NCBI GenBank assembly: GCA_903914985.1
Contig: CAIWRE010000137.1
Location: forward strand, 1 to 7,246
Direction: 5' to 3'
DNA from: an uncultured beta proteobacterium
GTDB lineage: Bacteria > Pseudomonadota > Gammaproteobacteria > Burkholderiales > Burkholderiaceae_C
DNA length: 7,246 nt
The position numbers and the translations under genes are program-made. This document shows positions 1 to 6,084 of this stretch, piece by piece (positions within the stretch are counted from its first letter, which is position 1; each line of letters begins with the position of its first letter). Under the pieces are notes generated by a model. The model did not search any database, was not told the DNA's origin, and was given only the letters and a program-made list of their open reading frames with translations.

Positions 1-406
1 AGGCATCACCGCCAATTTGCGCGCGCAGCTCGGCCCGGCGTACGCCGCTGCGCAGGTCGGCATTAGCGAAGTGCACCACCTGATCGAGCAGACCGGGCTC
101 CAAATCGAACACCCCGTTGTACTGCGGGCGGTCGCGCCAGGCCGCAGCGAAGGAGGATGCGGTGAGCAACACGATGCGCGCCCTTGGAAATGCGCTGCGC
201 AGGGCGCGAAGGGCGGGGATAACGACCACATAGTCGCCGAAGAAGCAGTTACGCAGGACGACGATGGTGTGAGGCGTTTCCTTCGGACTCGCCAACGAAA
301 TCCGCTTTAGTGCAACAAGAGTCCCTTGCAAAAACCGCCAGTGGCATTGATCAAGCCATTGAACCGCTTTGGCATAACCCAATTGGCTGGACATTGTGGG
401 TTTCAT
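1..406 (-). CDS. Glycosyltransferase family 9 (heptosyltransferase-like), N-terminal part, cut by the left edge
   Basis: Only the first 135 codons are in the window; the reading frame stays open to base 1. The translation has the N-terminal Rossmann-type pattern of family 9 glycosyltransferases: a beta strand IVVLRNCFFGD (residues 48-58, with the Gly-Asp at 57-58), then VVVIPALRALRSAFP, a second strand ARIVLLT, and a further strand ending near DQVVHF. Known members move heptose or other sugars from a nucleotide donor to lipopolysaccharide core or O-chain on the inner face of the cytoplasmic membrane. A leader of about 45 residues precedes the first strand, longer than in classical WaaC/WaaF. 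The ATG at 406 overlaps the stop of the upstream polymerase-like gene (ATGA) and has AGGT five bases upstream, so it is probably translationally coupled. A second in-frame ATG at 394 is possible. GC rises again here relative to the upstream gene. The family call is fairly firm; the sugar and acceptor cannot be told. Confidence 0.8.
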   Translation of the reverse strand, partial: MKPTMSSQLGYAKAVQWLDQCHWRFLQGTLVALKRISLASPKETPHTIVVLRNCFFGDYVVVIPALRALRSAFPRARIVLLTASSFAAAWRDRPQYNGVFDLEPGLLDQVVHFANADLRSGVRRAELRAQIGGDA

Positions 407-1776
407 CGACCTGGATTCAATTGCGCCGTTGAACGCGTACTCGTACGCGAACCGAAGGGAATCAGACCGGCGGCAATGCAATAGAGACCGAGCGCTGGAG
501 CAAAGAAGAGGTAGATGTCCTTGAGAAAGTACATCGATTGGGAGCGCGGCACGGTCGCGGCCAGTGCAATCGTGAGGGCAAATGCGATCGCATTGAAATT
601 TTGATCATTGCTACGCGACAACCGGCGCCAAAGTGCGATGCCAGCGGACCACACCACGCCGTTATAGATAAATCCGGCCCAACCCAGCGCAACATAACCT
701 TCCGTGAATGCGAACATGGCGGGGCTTGCCGTGCGCGTCACCACGCCCGGTTCCCATTGATGAACCACATAGGCTTGCAGGTAATCGACGCCCAAAAACA
801 TCAGGGAATTCGCTGCGTTAGAAGCAAGCACAGCCAGAGGATCGACATAATCATTGGCCATCGCACCAATCAACACATGGAACGGGGTGAAATAATCCTT
901 AAGCACAACCATTTGTACAAATCCTGAAATCTCTACGGGACCGTTCTCGCGAGGGCTCCCATTTCGACTGGATTCGAGTATGTATAAAAAGGCCAGAGTG
1001 CATAGAATTAGAGAAAAAAGTAAAAATATCAATGTTATTTTCGATCGAATATATCCTTGACTTATTTGTTTGTTAAGTTGTTTAATATCTGGCTGATACT
1101 TAAATTTAAAATATTCAAATCCAATTATTCCGAGCATGAGGGCCAATGGATCTGTTCGACTGCCTAAACCGATTGTGATAGCTAGGAAAATGACAAAAAT
1201 AAGGGTAATGTTAAAAATATGCAGAACACGCGAGGTGTAGGCTCTTAGAAGTTTGTTTCGCAATGCGGCATACATCACAATAATAATAAATACCGAAAAT
1301 TTGTATGCCTGGATAAACATCGTATAGGAGCTTCCAGCATCGATTAGAAAATATTCATTGCTTGCGTTGCTGTAACTTAATGAGTCTCGAAAATGGATAT
1401 ACCCCACCAACAAGCATAAAATATATATTGAATTTATTAATATAAATAAACTAGGAACAGGTTTGACAGTGCGCATAGCAATTGCCACTGACTTGGTTAG
1501 CGGTTTATATATTACCCAATAACCGAAAAATAGCGATGTCAGCGATAAGGTGGTAAATATCGATGCATCAATTAATGCCTCTTGACCAAAATACATTCGT
1601 ATGATGAACTCAGAAAGTTCAGGCGCAAGGTAATAGCTCCATTGGCTTATTAACGAATACAGAACCATTAAGGAGAGAAATGTTGCAAAATAGACGTCTG
1701 TGCGCCACATTTTTGCCATCAGCATAAAACTGACGACGGAGTACACAGCAACACTGCTAAATGCTGCTGATTCCAT
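403..1776 (-). CDS. Polytopic membrane protein resembling an O-antigen / repeat-unit polymerase (Wzy-like)
   Basis: The 457-residue protein is dominated by hydrophobic stretches. I count roughly 10-12 membrane segments, for example near residues 3-20, 28-50, 68-90, 107-129, 151-172, 184-206, 245-267 and several in the last 120 residues. Two sequences recall repeat-unit polymerases: GLGSRTDPLALML at about residues 203-215, and EGYVALGWAGFIYNG at about 359-373, next to a loop that could face the periplasm. Wzy proteins join undecaprenyl-linked oligosaccharide units on the periplasmic side; they diverge so strongly that the call rests on topology, short motifs and neighbours. An O-antigen ligase-like or other polysaccharide membrane protein is the alternative. 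The start at 1776 overlaps the end of the FkbM gene by 20 nt and has no strong ribosome site; later Met codons at residues 18 and 20 would remove the first segment. GC is about 34% over 1021-1500, far below the neighbours, as is common for wzy genes. Confidence 0.68.
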   Translation of the reverse strand: MESAAFSSVAVYSVVSFMLMAKMWRTDVYFATFLSLMVLYSLISQWSYYLAPELSEFIIRMYFGQEALIDASIFTTLSLTSLFFGYWVIYKPLTKSVAIAMRTVKPVPSLFILINSIYILCLLVGYIHFRDSLSYSNASNEYFLIDAGSSYTMFIQAYKFSVFIIIVMYAALRNKLLRAYTSRVLHIFNITLIFVIFLAITIGLGSRTDPLALMLGIIGFEYFKFKYQPDIKQLNKQISQGYIRSKITLIFLLFSLILCTLAFLYILESSRNGSPRENGPVEISGFVQMVVLKDYFTPFHVLIGAMANDYVDPLAVLASNAANSLMFLGVDYLQAYVVHQWEPGVVTRTASPAMFAFTEGYVALGWAGFIYNGVVWSAGIALWRRLSRSNDQNFNAIAFALTIALAATVPRSQSMYFLKDIYLFFAPALGLYCIAAGLIPFGSRTSTRSTAQLNPGR

Positions 1777-2524
1777 GCTTAAGTTTCAAAAAGAAATTCG
1801 TGGTCCGGAAACACTCGTCAATTTCGCGGTACCTGTCAATCAACTCGGGTCCGAAGGGTGTCAACCGGTAAATCTCATATTGCTTGCTGAGCAGTTGGAA
1901 AAAATCTCTGAAGTAAGTGCGCGTGTCAATATTGCAGCCGCCGAACTCAAATTGAATGACTTTGGGTGGAGTGGCGCTTGCAAGCACCTCCTTCATGCCC
2001 TTGAATACGGCCATTTCATGGCCTTCCACGTCGATCTTGATAATGTCAATTTGGCCCATGCCGCTCGTGGCCAAATAATCATCCAGCGCAACAGCCTTCA
2101 CTTCTATTGACTGAGTGAAGTCGATGCCAAAGTGGTCGAGTTCCCGTTTGGACAGTGATGCCAGTCCGGAGCCTGCAAAGTCAAAATACAAGGAGAGGGT
2201 GGCCGCGGCATCGGACACGGCGAGTTGGTGGACGCTCACGTTGGGGCAGGGTCCGAATCGTCCGCGCAGTGTTTGGGCGCAGACGGGTTGGGGCTCAAAT
2301 GCATGGACCTCTGTGTTGGGGTGTCGTTTCAAGAGAAAGTGGGTCCAATGTCCCTTGTTGGCACCCACGTCCAGCACCAGTCGAGGCGCGGTGCCCAGGA
2401 GATTCAGGACCAAAGCGACTTCCCGTTCCACCGTATCGGCGCCGAAGCCTTTTCCTTGCAGATAGGCAAATATTTTCTCTAGACGTAAAAAAATGCTATT
2501 CATAATCGTTGCCATTATAGGCAT
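1757..2524 (-). CDS. FkbM-family SAM-dependent methyltransferase
   Basis: The 255-residue protein carries the marks of the FkbM methyltransferase family. These are the SAM-binding motif I VLDVGANKGHW (residues 50-60), the acidic motif HAFEPQP (74-80) ending the second strand, and the typical C-terminal block LDDYL followed by IDIIKIDVEGHEMAVFKGM (about 147-177). Family members methylate hydroxyl groups, often on sugars or polyketides; beside a polymerase-like gene and a glycosyltransferase the likely substrate is a sugar of an O-antigen or capsule unit, but that is inferred. It probably acts in the cytoplasm, as I see no signal peptide. Three Met codons are possible starts (2524, 2515, 2503) and none has a clear ribosome site; the third, giving MNSIFLRLEKIF, is also reasonable. 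Its end overlaps the next gene by 20 nt. It lies 61 nt behind modE on the same strand. Confidence 0.88.
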   Translation of the reverse strand: MPIMATIMNSIFLRLEKIFAYLQGKGFGADTVEREVALVLNLLGTAPRLVLDVGANKGHWTHFLLKRHPNTEVHAFEPQPVCAQTLRGRFGPCPNVSVHQLAVSDAAATLSLYFDFAGSGLASLSKRELDHFGIDFTQSIEVKAVALDDYLATSGMGQIDIIKIDVEGHEMAVFKGMKEVLASATPPKVIQFEFGGCNIDTRTYFRDFFQLLSKQYEIYRLTPFGPELIDRYREIDECFRTTNFFLKLKHGISSI

Positions 2525-2585
2525 TAATAGGGCGCTCGCGACCTGTTGAGGTTCGAGGTCTGCGTCGGGGCGCCGGGGAGGTGCG

Positions 2586-3353
2586 TTATCCGGCCAGCGC
2601 GATAACGACGGCCGAAGGATCCACCCAGGCCACCGCTTGATCGCCGGCTCGAGGTGCTGCGTCCCGGCTTGAAAAGCCTACCAACTGCAGCCCGGGGTGG
2701 AGTTGAATCGACACCTCACTGCCGGGCGCAGCTTCAATAGAACCGAATAAATAGCCCCAAAGCTGGTTGTAGTCCGGGAGCCCCGAGGCCTCGGAATGGA
2801 CCGTCACCGCAGATGCTTTGCACAGAGCCAGAGCTTGCATGCCTGCCTGCAGTCCGAGGAGCTCGGCGCTTTCCTGGGTGATCTTGGACAGGAGCTGGGC
2901 GCCATGCGGCAGCTCCAGTTGTACCCACGCGGCGTTGGACCGGTACTCGACGGACAGAATGCGGCAGGGCAATTGGTTGCGCATGCTGGTGCGCAGGCCC
3001 AGCCCGCCCAGTGTGGACAAGTTGAGTGTGTTGCCCTGACGTTTCTCCAGCACCGACAGGACGCTGTTGCGGGCCTGCGCCAGCAATTGCGCCGCTTCGA
3101 GCAATTGTTCTCCGGCCGGGGTCAGTCGCGCGCCGCCACCGCCGCTGCCGCCCACGGCTTTTTCCACCAATGCGGTGCCGGCCAGGTTGCTCAGCACCTC
3201 GATGGCTTGCCAGGCCGCCTTGTAGCTGACCCCTGCGCCCCGTGCGGCCTCGGAAATGGAGCTTGCATCGCGCAGGCGACGCAAAATGTCCAGCCGTTTG
3301 TCGGCGACTTCGTTTCCGAAGGCCTCGGCAAATTGAAGGGGGGCTGGGTTCAT
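2586..3353 (-). CDS. modE: Molybdate-responsive transcriptional regulator ModE
   Basis: The 255 residues match the usual ModE layout and length (about 262 in E. coli). An N-terminal winged helix-turn-helix occupies about residues 19-85: the helix pair is SISEAARGAGVSYKAAWQAI (32-51), and the wing is a glycine-rich VGGSGGGGARLTPAG (67-81). A linker helix follows, then two Mop/TOBE molybdate-binding domains, the first opening with TSMRNQLPCRI (122-132, the family's S-x-RNQ signature with Met in place of the usual Ala) and ending near 187. The second runs from about YNQLWGYLFGSI to the C-terminus. In the characterised family the dimer binds molybdate or tungstate in these domains and then represses modABC. 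The gene is divergent from modABC, and two operator-like sites sit in between, the nearer one 17 nt from its start codon, so autoregulation is possible. No clear ribosome site precedes the ATG. The last codon lies 61 nt before the FkbM gene. Confidence 0.95.
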   Translation of the reverse strand: MNPAPLQFAEAFGNEVADKRLDILRRLRDASSISEAARGAGVSYKAAWQAIEVLSNLAGTALVEKAVGGSGGGGARLTPAGEQLLEAAQLLAQARNSVLSVLEKRQGNTLNLSTLGGLGLRTSMRNQLPCRILSVEYRSNAAWVQLELPHGAQLLSKITQESAELLGLQAGMQALALCKASAVTVHSEASGLPDYNQLWGYLFGSIEAAPGSEVSIQLHPGLQLVGFSSRDAAPRAGDQAVAWVDPSAVVIALAG

Positions 3354-3370
3354 GGCGGTGTGCGAGGTTT

Positions 3371-3393
3371 CGCTATTCTTGAATGGTATAGCG
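3371..3393. promoter_or_regulatory. Probable ModE operator, site 1 (modE-proximal)
   Basis: This is an inverted repeat with half-sites CGCTATTC (3371-3378) and GTATAGCG (3386-3393) around a 7-base spacer; the outer six bases of each arm are perfectly complementary. It fits the known ModE operator type, which has CGnTAT-like arms in inverted orientation. It would cover the -35 region of a modA promoter and lies 17 nt from the modE start codon, so it could act on both genes. The sequence pattern is direct observation; the binding protein is inferred from the adjacent modE. Confidence 0.7.
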
Positions 3394-3394
3394 G

Positions 3395-3403
3395 TGCTAC
3401 ACT
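3395..3403 (+). promoter_or_regulatory. Possible extended -10 element of the modABC promoter
   Basis: TG-C-TACACT at 3395-3403 matches an extended -10 element (TGn followed by a four-of-six match to TATAAT). It lies exactly in the ten bases between the two operator-like sites. A start point near 3410 would leave a leader of about 25 nt before the modA GTG and would fall inside operator site 2, which suits repression. No good -35 hexamer is present at normal spacing; TTGAAT at 3379 is only 13 nt upstream. A weak facing promoter for modE may overlap: TATACC on the minus strand at 3390-3385. Confidence 0.35.
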
Positions 3404-3426
3404 TGTTATTCTAATTTCGAATAGCG
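3404..3426. promoter_or_regulatory. Probable ModE operator, site 2 (modA-proximal)
   Basis: This site has the same 8-7-8 design as site 1: half-sites TGTTATTC (3404-3411) and GAATAGCG (3419-3426). Read outside-in, the right arm is CGCTATTC, identical to the left arm of site 1; the left arm differs from it at two positions. The centre is 33 bp from that of site 1, about three helical turns, so two dimers could sit on roughly the same face of the DNA. It would cover the predicted modA transcription start. Assignment to ModE is inferred from context. Confidence 0.65.
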
Positions 3427-3434
3427 GGGTAGGG

Positions 3435-4175
3435 GTGTTGAAAATCATTCTTTGGATGGCCGCATGGCTCGTGCTGAATGCGCAGGCGGGTGAGGTGGGT
3501 GTGGCTGTCGCAGCCAATTTCACTGCTCCCATGCAAAAAGTTGCCCAAGCCTTTGAGCAAGAGTCCGGGCACAAGCCCGTCCTATCCTTTGGATCGACTG
3601 GCAATTTGTACGCACAAATCAAAAACGGTGCGCCATTTCAAGTATTTTTGGCGGCCGACGAGGAAACCCCGCTGCGGCTCGAGAGAGAGGGGCTCACACA
3701 GGCGGGCAGCCGATTCACGTATGCCACCGGCAAATTGGTTTTGTGGAGCAGGCAGCAAGGGCTGGTGGATGACAAGGGCGACGTTCTGCGCAGCGGCAAA
3801 TTCCAACGCATCGCACTGGCCAACCCAAAGCTCGCGCCCTATGGCGCTGCCGCTGTTGAGACGCTGACCCGGCTGGGTCTGTGGCAGGCGCTACAGCCCA
3901 AAATTGTGCAGGGTGACAACATTGCCCAAACCTACCAATTTATTGCTTCTGAAAACGCGCAGCTTGGCTTTGTGGCGCTGTCGCAAGTGATGGTGGACGG
4001 CAGGCTGAGCCAGGGCTCGGCCTGGGTGGTGCCAGCTACCTTGCACGCCCCCCTTGCGCAAGCGGCAGTACTGCTGGGCAAAGGCAGTGACAACCCTGCC
4101 GCCGTGGCGCTGTTGCGCTTTCTGCGCGGCGACCGGGCCCAATCAATCATCCGCGCTTTTGGGTACGAAGTCTAA
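3435..4175 (+). CDS. modA: Periplasmic molybdate-binding protein ModA
   Basis: This is the substrate-binding component of the molybdate ABC transporter, which captures molybdate or tungstate in the periplasm and hands it to ModB. With the chosen start it has 246 residues (E. coli ModA has 257). Residues 1-18 form a signal peptide: Lys3, a hydrophobic core IILWMAAWLVL, and a likely cut after NAQA. The mature part shows the family blocks VAVAANFTAPM (23-33), LSFGSTGNLYAQI (50-62, oxyanion-binding serine region), FLAADEETP (71-79), ANPKLAPYG (129-137) and QGDNIAQTYQ (159-168). The first block reads AANFT. The frame is open far upstream, but only as the shadow of modE. GTG at 3435 is preferred because GGGG lies at 3426-3429 and the signal peptide needs Lys3; TTG at 3438, giving a typical MKIIL start, is nearly as good, while ATG at 3456 would destroy the signal peptide. 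The stop overlaps the modB start by one base (TAATG). Confidence 0.94.
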   Translation: MLKIILWMAAWLVLNAQAGEVGVAVAANFTAPMQKVAQAFEQESGHKPVLSFGSTGNLYAQIKNGAPFQVFLAADEETPLRLEREGLTQAGSRFTYATGKLVLWSRQQGLVDDKGDVLRSGKFQRIALANPKLAPYGAAAVETLTRLGLWQALQPKIVQGDNIAQTYQFIASENAQLGFVALSQVMVDGRLSQGSAWVVPATLHAPLAQAAVLLGKGSDNPAAVALLRFLRGDRAQSIIRAFGYEV

Positions 4176-4849
4176 TGAACGAAGCCCTGGATGCCATCCG
4201 CCTGACCGTGGTGCTGGCTACGGCAACCACCGTTGTCTTGCTGCTGCTGGCCACCCCTTTGGCCTGGTGGCTGTCGCAAACGGCGTCACGCTGGCGCGCG
4301 CCCATCAGTGCCTTGGTGACATTGCCGTTGGTGCTGCCGCCCTCGGTGTTGGGCTTTTACCTTTTGGTTGCCATGGGGCCGCAGGGGCCGCTGGGGCAAC
4401 TGACACAGGCCCTGGGCTGGGGCGTGTTGTCGTTTACTTTTACCGGCTTGCTGATCGGCTCCGTCATTTTTTCGCTGCCCTTTGCGGTGCAGCCCCTTCA
4501 GCATGCTTTTGAGTCCATGGGCACACGGCCTATGGAGGCGGCTTACACCTTGCGCGCCAGCCCCTTGGATGCCTTCTTTTCCGTGGCTTTGCCCTTGGCC
4601 CGACCGGGGTTGATTACGGCGGCGATTTTGAGCTTCTCGCACACCGTGGGCGAATTTGGCGTGGTGCTGATGATTGGCGGCAACATTCCCGGCAAAACGC
4701 GGGTGGTGTCCACCCAAATTTACGGCCATGTGGAAGCCATGGAATACGCTCAGGCCCACTGGCTGGCTGGCGGCATGCTGGCGTTTTCTTTTGCGGTGCT
4801 GCTGGCTTTGTCGCTGATGCGCAAGCGCAGCGTCCGGGTGATGCCATGA
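4175..4849 (+). CDS. modB: Molybdate ABC transporter permease ModB
   Basis: This 224-residue inner-membrane permease (E. coli ModB has 229) forms the homodimeric channel of the ModA2-B2C2-type importer. About five membrane segments are visible, near residues 9-29, 44-66, 88-112, 147-167 and 194-214. The conserved block LVLPPSVLGFYLL (52-64) and the EAA loop that docks on the ATPase, EAAYTLRASPLDAFFSVALP (121-140), ending with ARPG, are both intact. The family-typical SHTVGEFGVVLMIGGNIPGKTR follows at about 155-176. The ATG overlaps the modA stop by one base, and the gene's end overlaps modC by four bases (ATGA), so the three genes are almost certainly one translationally coupled operon. Sulfate or thiosulfate permeases (CysT/CysW) are relatives, but length and neighbours favour molybdate. 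Confidence 0.95.
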   Translation: MNEALDAIRLTVVLATATTVVLLLLATPLAWWLSQTASRWRAPISALVTLPLVLPPSVLGFYLLVAMGPQGPLGQLTQALGWGVLSFTFTGLLIGSVIFSLPFAVQPLQHAFESMGTRPMEAAYTLRASPLDAFFSVALPLARPGLITAAILSFSHTVGEFGVVLMIGGNIPGKTRVVSTQIYGHVEAMEYAQAHWLAGGMLAFSFAVLLALSLMRKRSVRVMP

Positions 4850-5934
4850 TCGGGGGCAATGCATTGCAGCTGCGGCTGCAGTTGGCGCGCGGCGACTTTG
4901 CGCTGGACGTGGACCTAGGACTGCCGGGCAGCGGCATCAGCGTCCTGTTTGGCCCCTCCGGGTCGGGCAAGACCAGTGTCCTGCGCTGTGTGGCGGGCCT
5001 GGAACGCGCGGCCAGTGGGCGGGTTCAAGTCGGACAGGCGGTGTGGCAGGACGCGGGTAAAGGCATTTTTCTACCCCCGTGGCAGCGCGATCTCGGCTAT
5101 GTGTTTCAAGAAGCCAGCTTGTTTGCGCATTTGGACGTCGAACAAAACCTGGCTTTCGGACTGAAGCGTTCGGTCACACCGGGCGGGGCGCAGGCCCTGC
5201 AGCATGCGATTAAATTGCTGGGCATCGGGCATTTGCTGCGGCGTGAGACCGGGCAGTTGTCCGGTGGCGAGCGCCAGCGCGTGGCCATTGCGCGGGCCTT
5301 GGCCACCCGGCCCCGCTTGCTGCTGCTGGACGAGCCGTTGGCGGCGCTGGACCTGGCGCGGCGCCAGGAAATACTGCCCTGGCTGGAAAAAATGCGCGAC
5401 GAGCTGCGCCTGCCCATGCTCTACGTGACGCACTCGGCCGACGAACTGGTGCGTCTGGCCGACCACCTGGTCGTGCTGGACCACGGCCGGGTCAAAGCAG
5501 CCGGACCCGCTACACGGGTGCTTTCCAGTATCGAAAACCCCGCCATCGTGGGCGACGAGGCGGGTGTGGTGCTGCGCGGCACGGTGGCCCGACGCGATGC
5601 GCCGTGGCACTTGGCGCAGGTGGTGTTTGACGGCGGTGCGCTGTGGGTGCGCGACACGGGCCTGGACTTGGGGCGTGCCGTGAGGCTGAGGGTCTTGGCC
5701 CGGGATGTGAGCCTGACGACGCAGGTGCCCCAGGGCACCAGCATCCAAAACCACATCCACGGTCATATCGAAGCCGTGGTGGATGATGTGCATCCTTCCC
5801 AAGCCCTGGTGCGCGTGCGCTGTGGCGCTGATGTGATTGTGGCGCGGGTCACCCGGCGCGCCTTAGATGCGTTGGAACTGTCGGTGGGCGCGCCAGTGTG
5901 GGCACAGGTCAAGTCGGTGGCGGTGATTGAATAG
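4846..5934 (+). CDS. modC: Molybdate ABC transporter ATP-binding protein ModC
   Basis: This 362-residue ATPase energises molybdate import from the cytoplasmic face (E. coli ModC has 352). All nucleotide-binding elements are intact: Walker A GPSGSGKT (36-43), Q-loop Gln88 in YVFQEASLF, signature LSGGERQRVAIARAL (138-152), Walker B LLLLDEP (158-164) with Glu163, D-loop AALD (166-169), and switch His196 in YVTHS. The last 65 or so residues form a single TOBE/Mop domain that opens with GTSIQNHIHGHIEAV, the usual ModC start, and ends VWAQVKSVAVIE. In the known family this domain binds molybdate and can inhibit the transporter when the metal is plentiful. The ATG overlaps the modB stop (ATGA); GGGTG lies a few bases upstream. 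No modD or further cofactor gene follows; a gap with a terminator comes next. Confidence 0.95.
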   Translation: MIGGNALQLRLQLARGDFALDVDLGLPGSGISVLFGPSGSGKTSVLRCVAGLERAASGRVQVGQAVWQDAGKGIFLPPWQRDLGYVFQEASLFAHLDVEQNLAFGLKRSVTPGGAQALQHAIKLLGIGHLLRRETGQLSGGERQRVAIARALATRPRLLLLDEPLAALDLARRQEILPWLEKMRDELRLPMLYVTHSADELVRLADHLVVLDHGRVKAAGPATRVLSSIENPAIVGDEAGVVLRGTVARRDAPWHLAQVVFDGGALWVRDTGLDLGRAVRLRVLARDVSLTTQVPQGTSIQNHIHGHIEAVVDDVHPSQALVRVRCGADVIVARVTRRALDALELSVGAPVWAQVKSVAVIE

Positions 5935-5952
5935 TGGCGTAGCGCCGCCATG

Positions 5953-5983
5953 CCGCCTCTGCGCAATTGGTGGGCGCAGGCGG
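5953..5983 (+). terminator. GC-rich stem-loop behind modC, without T-tract
   Basis: The arms CTGCGC (5959-5964) and GCGCAG (5974-5979) pair perfectly around a 9-base loop. The stem continues as CCGC (5953-5956) with GCGG (5980-5983) after a 2-base bulge. No T-run follows, so it is not a classical intrinsic terminator. It might protect the 3' end of the modABC transcript or aid termination at the hairpin about 50 bp further on. It may also be chance structure in GC-rich DNA. Confidence 0.35.
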
Positions 5984-6029
5984 AACGGCTGGCGCGCCGG
6001 GCCGTGGTCTAGACTGGTGCCGTTTGACA

Positions 6030-6058
6030 CCTCGTGCCGCAATGGCAGCGGGGTTTTT
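6030..6058 (+). terminator. Rho-independent terminator of the modABC operon
   Basis: The left arm runs 6030-6038 and the right arm 6044-6053. TGCC pairs with GGCA next to a 5-base loop GCAAT, and CCTCG pairs with CGGGG below a single bulged G at 6048 (one G-T pair). The stem is followed at once by TTTTT (6054-6058). It lies about 95 nt behind the modC stop and ends 26 nt before the start codon of the flavoprotein gene. It could therefore end the mod transcript, or act in the leader of the following gene if transcription starts upstream of it. Confidence 0.65.
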
Positions 6059-6072
6059 GAGATGCGACGCAC

Positions 6073-6076
6073 CGGA
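6073..6076 (+). promoter_or_regulatory. Ribosome binding site fixing the flavoprotein start
   Basis: GGAG lies 8 bases before the ATG at 6085, the expected spacing. It supports that ATG over the in-frame Met codons at residues 14 and 23. Confidence 0.6.
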
Positions 6077-6084
6077 GCTCCGCC

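Noticed and set aside
17..310. Plus-strand open frame of 97 codons at the left edge
   Set aside because: It is the shadow of the minus-strand family 9 glycosyltransferase, whose translation has a recognisable fold pattern.
2514..2519. Perfect TATAAT on the minus strand just before the third possible FkbM start
   Set aside because: No -35-like hexamer lies 16-18 bases upstream (the region is GC-rich), and the implied transcript would begin only a few bases before the ATG at 2503. Probably chance.
2525..2585. Possible terminator between modE and the FkbM gene
   Set aside because: The best pairings are ACCT/AGGT (2541-2552) and GACCT/AGGTC (2540-2560), only 4-5 bp, with no T-run on the relevant strand.
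2796..3434. Long open frame running in phase into modA, as if ModA had a 213-residue N-terminal extension
   Set aside because: It lies antisense to modE and is kept open by GC-rich codon bias. The translation (Gln/Gly/Ala/His-rich) has no domain sense, whereas a proper signal peptide begins at 3435.
5071..5802. Minus-strand open frame of 243 codons opposite modC
   Set aside because: modC on the other strand has every ABC ATPase motif; the antisense product has the composition of a shadow frame.
5991..5998. Palindrome GGCGCGCC between modC and the flavoprotein
   Set aside because: Short and expected in GC-rich DNA; no second copy at a meaningful distance and no link to a known site.
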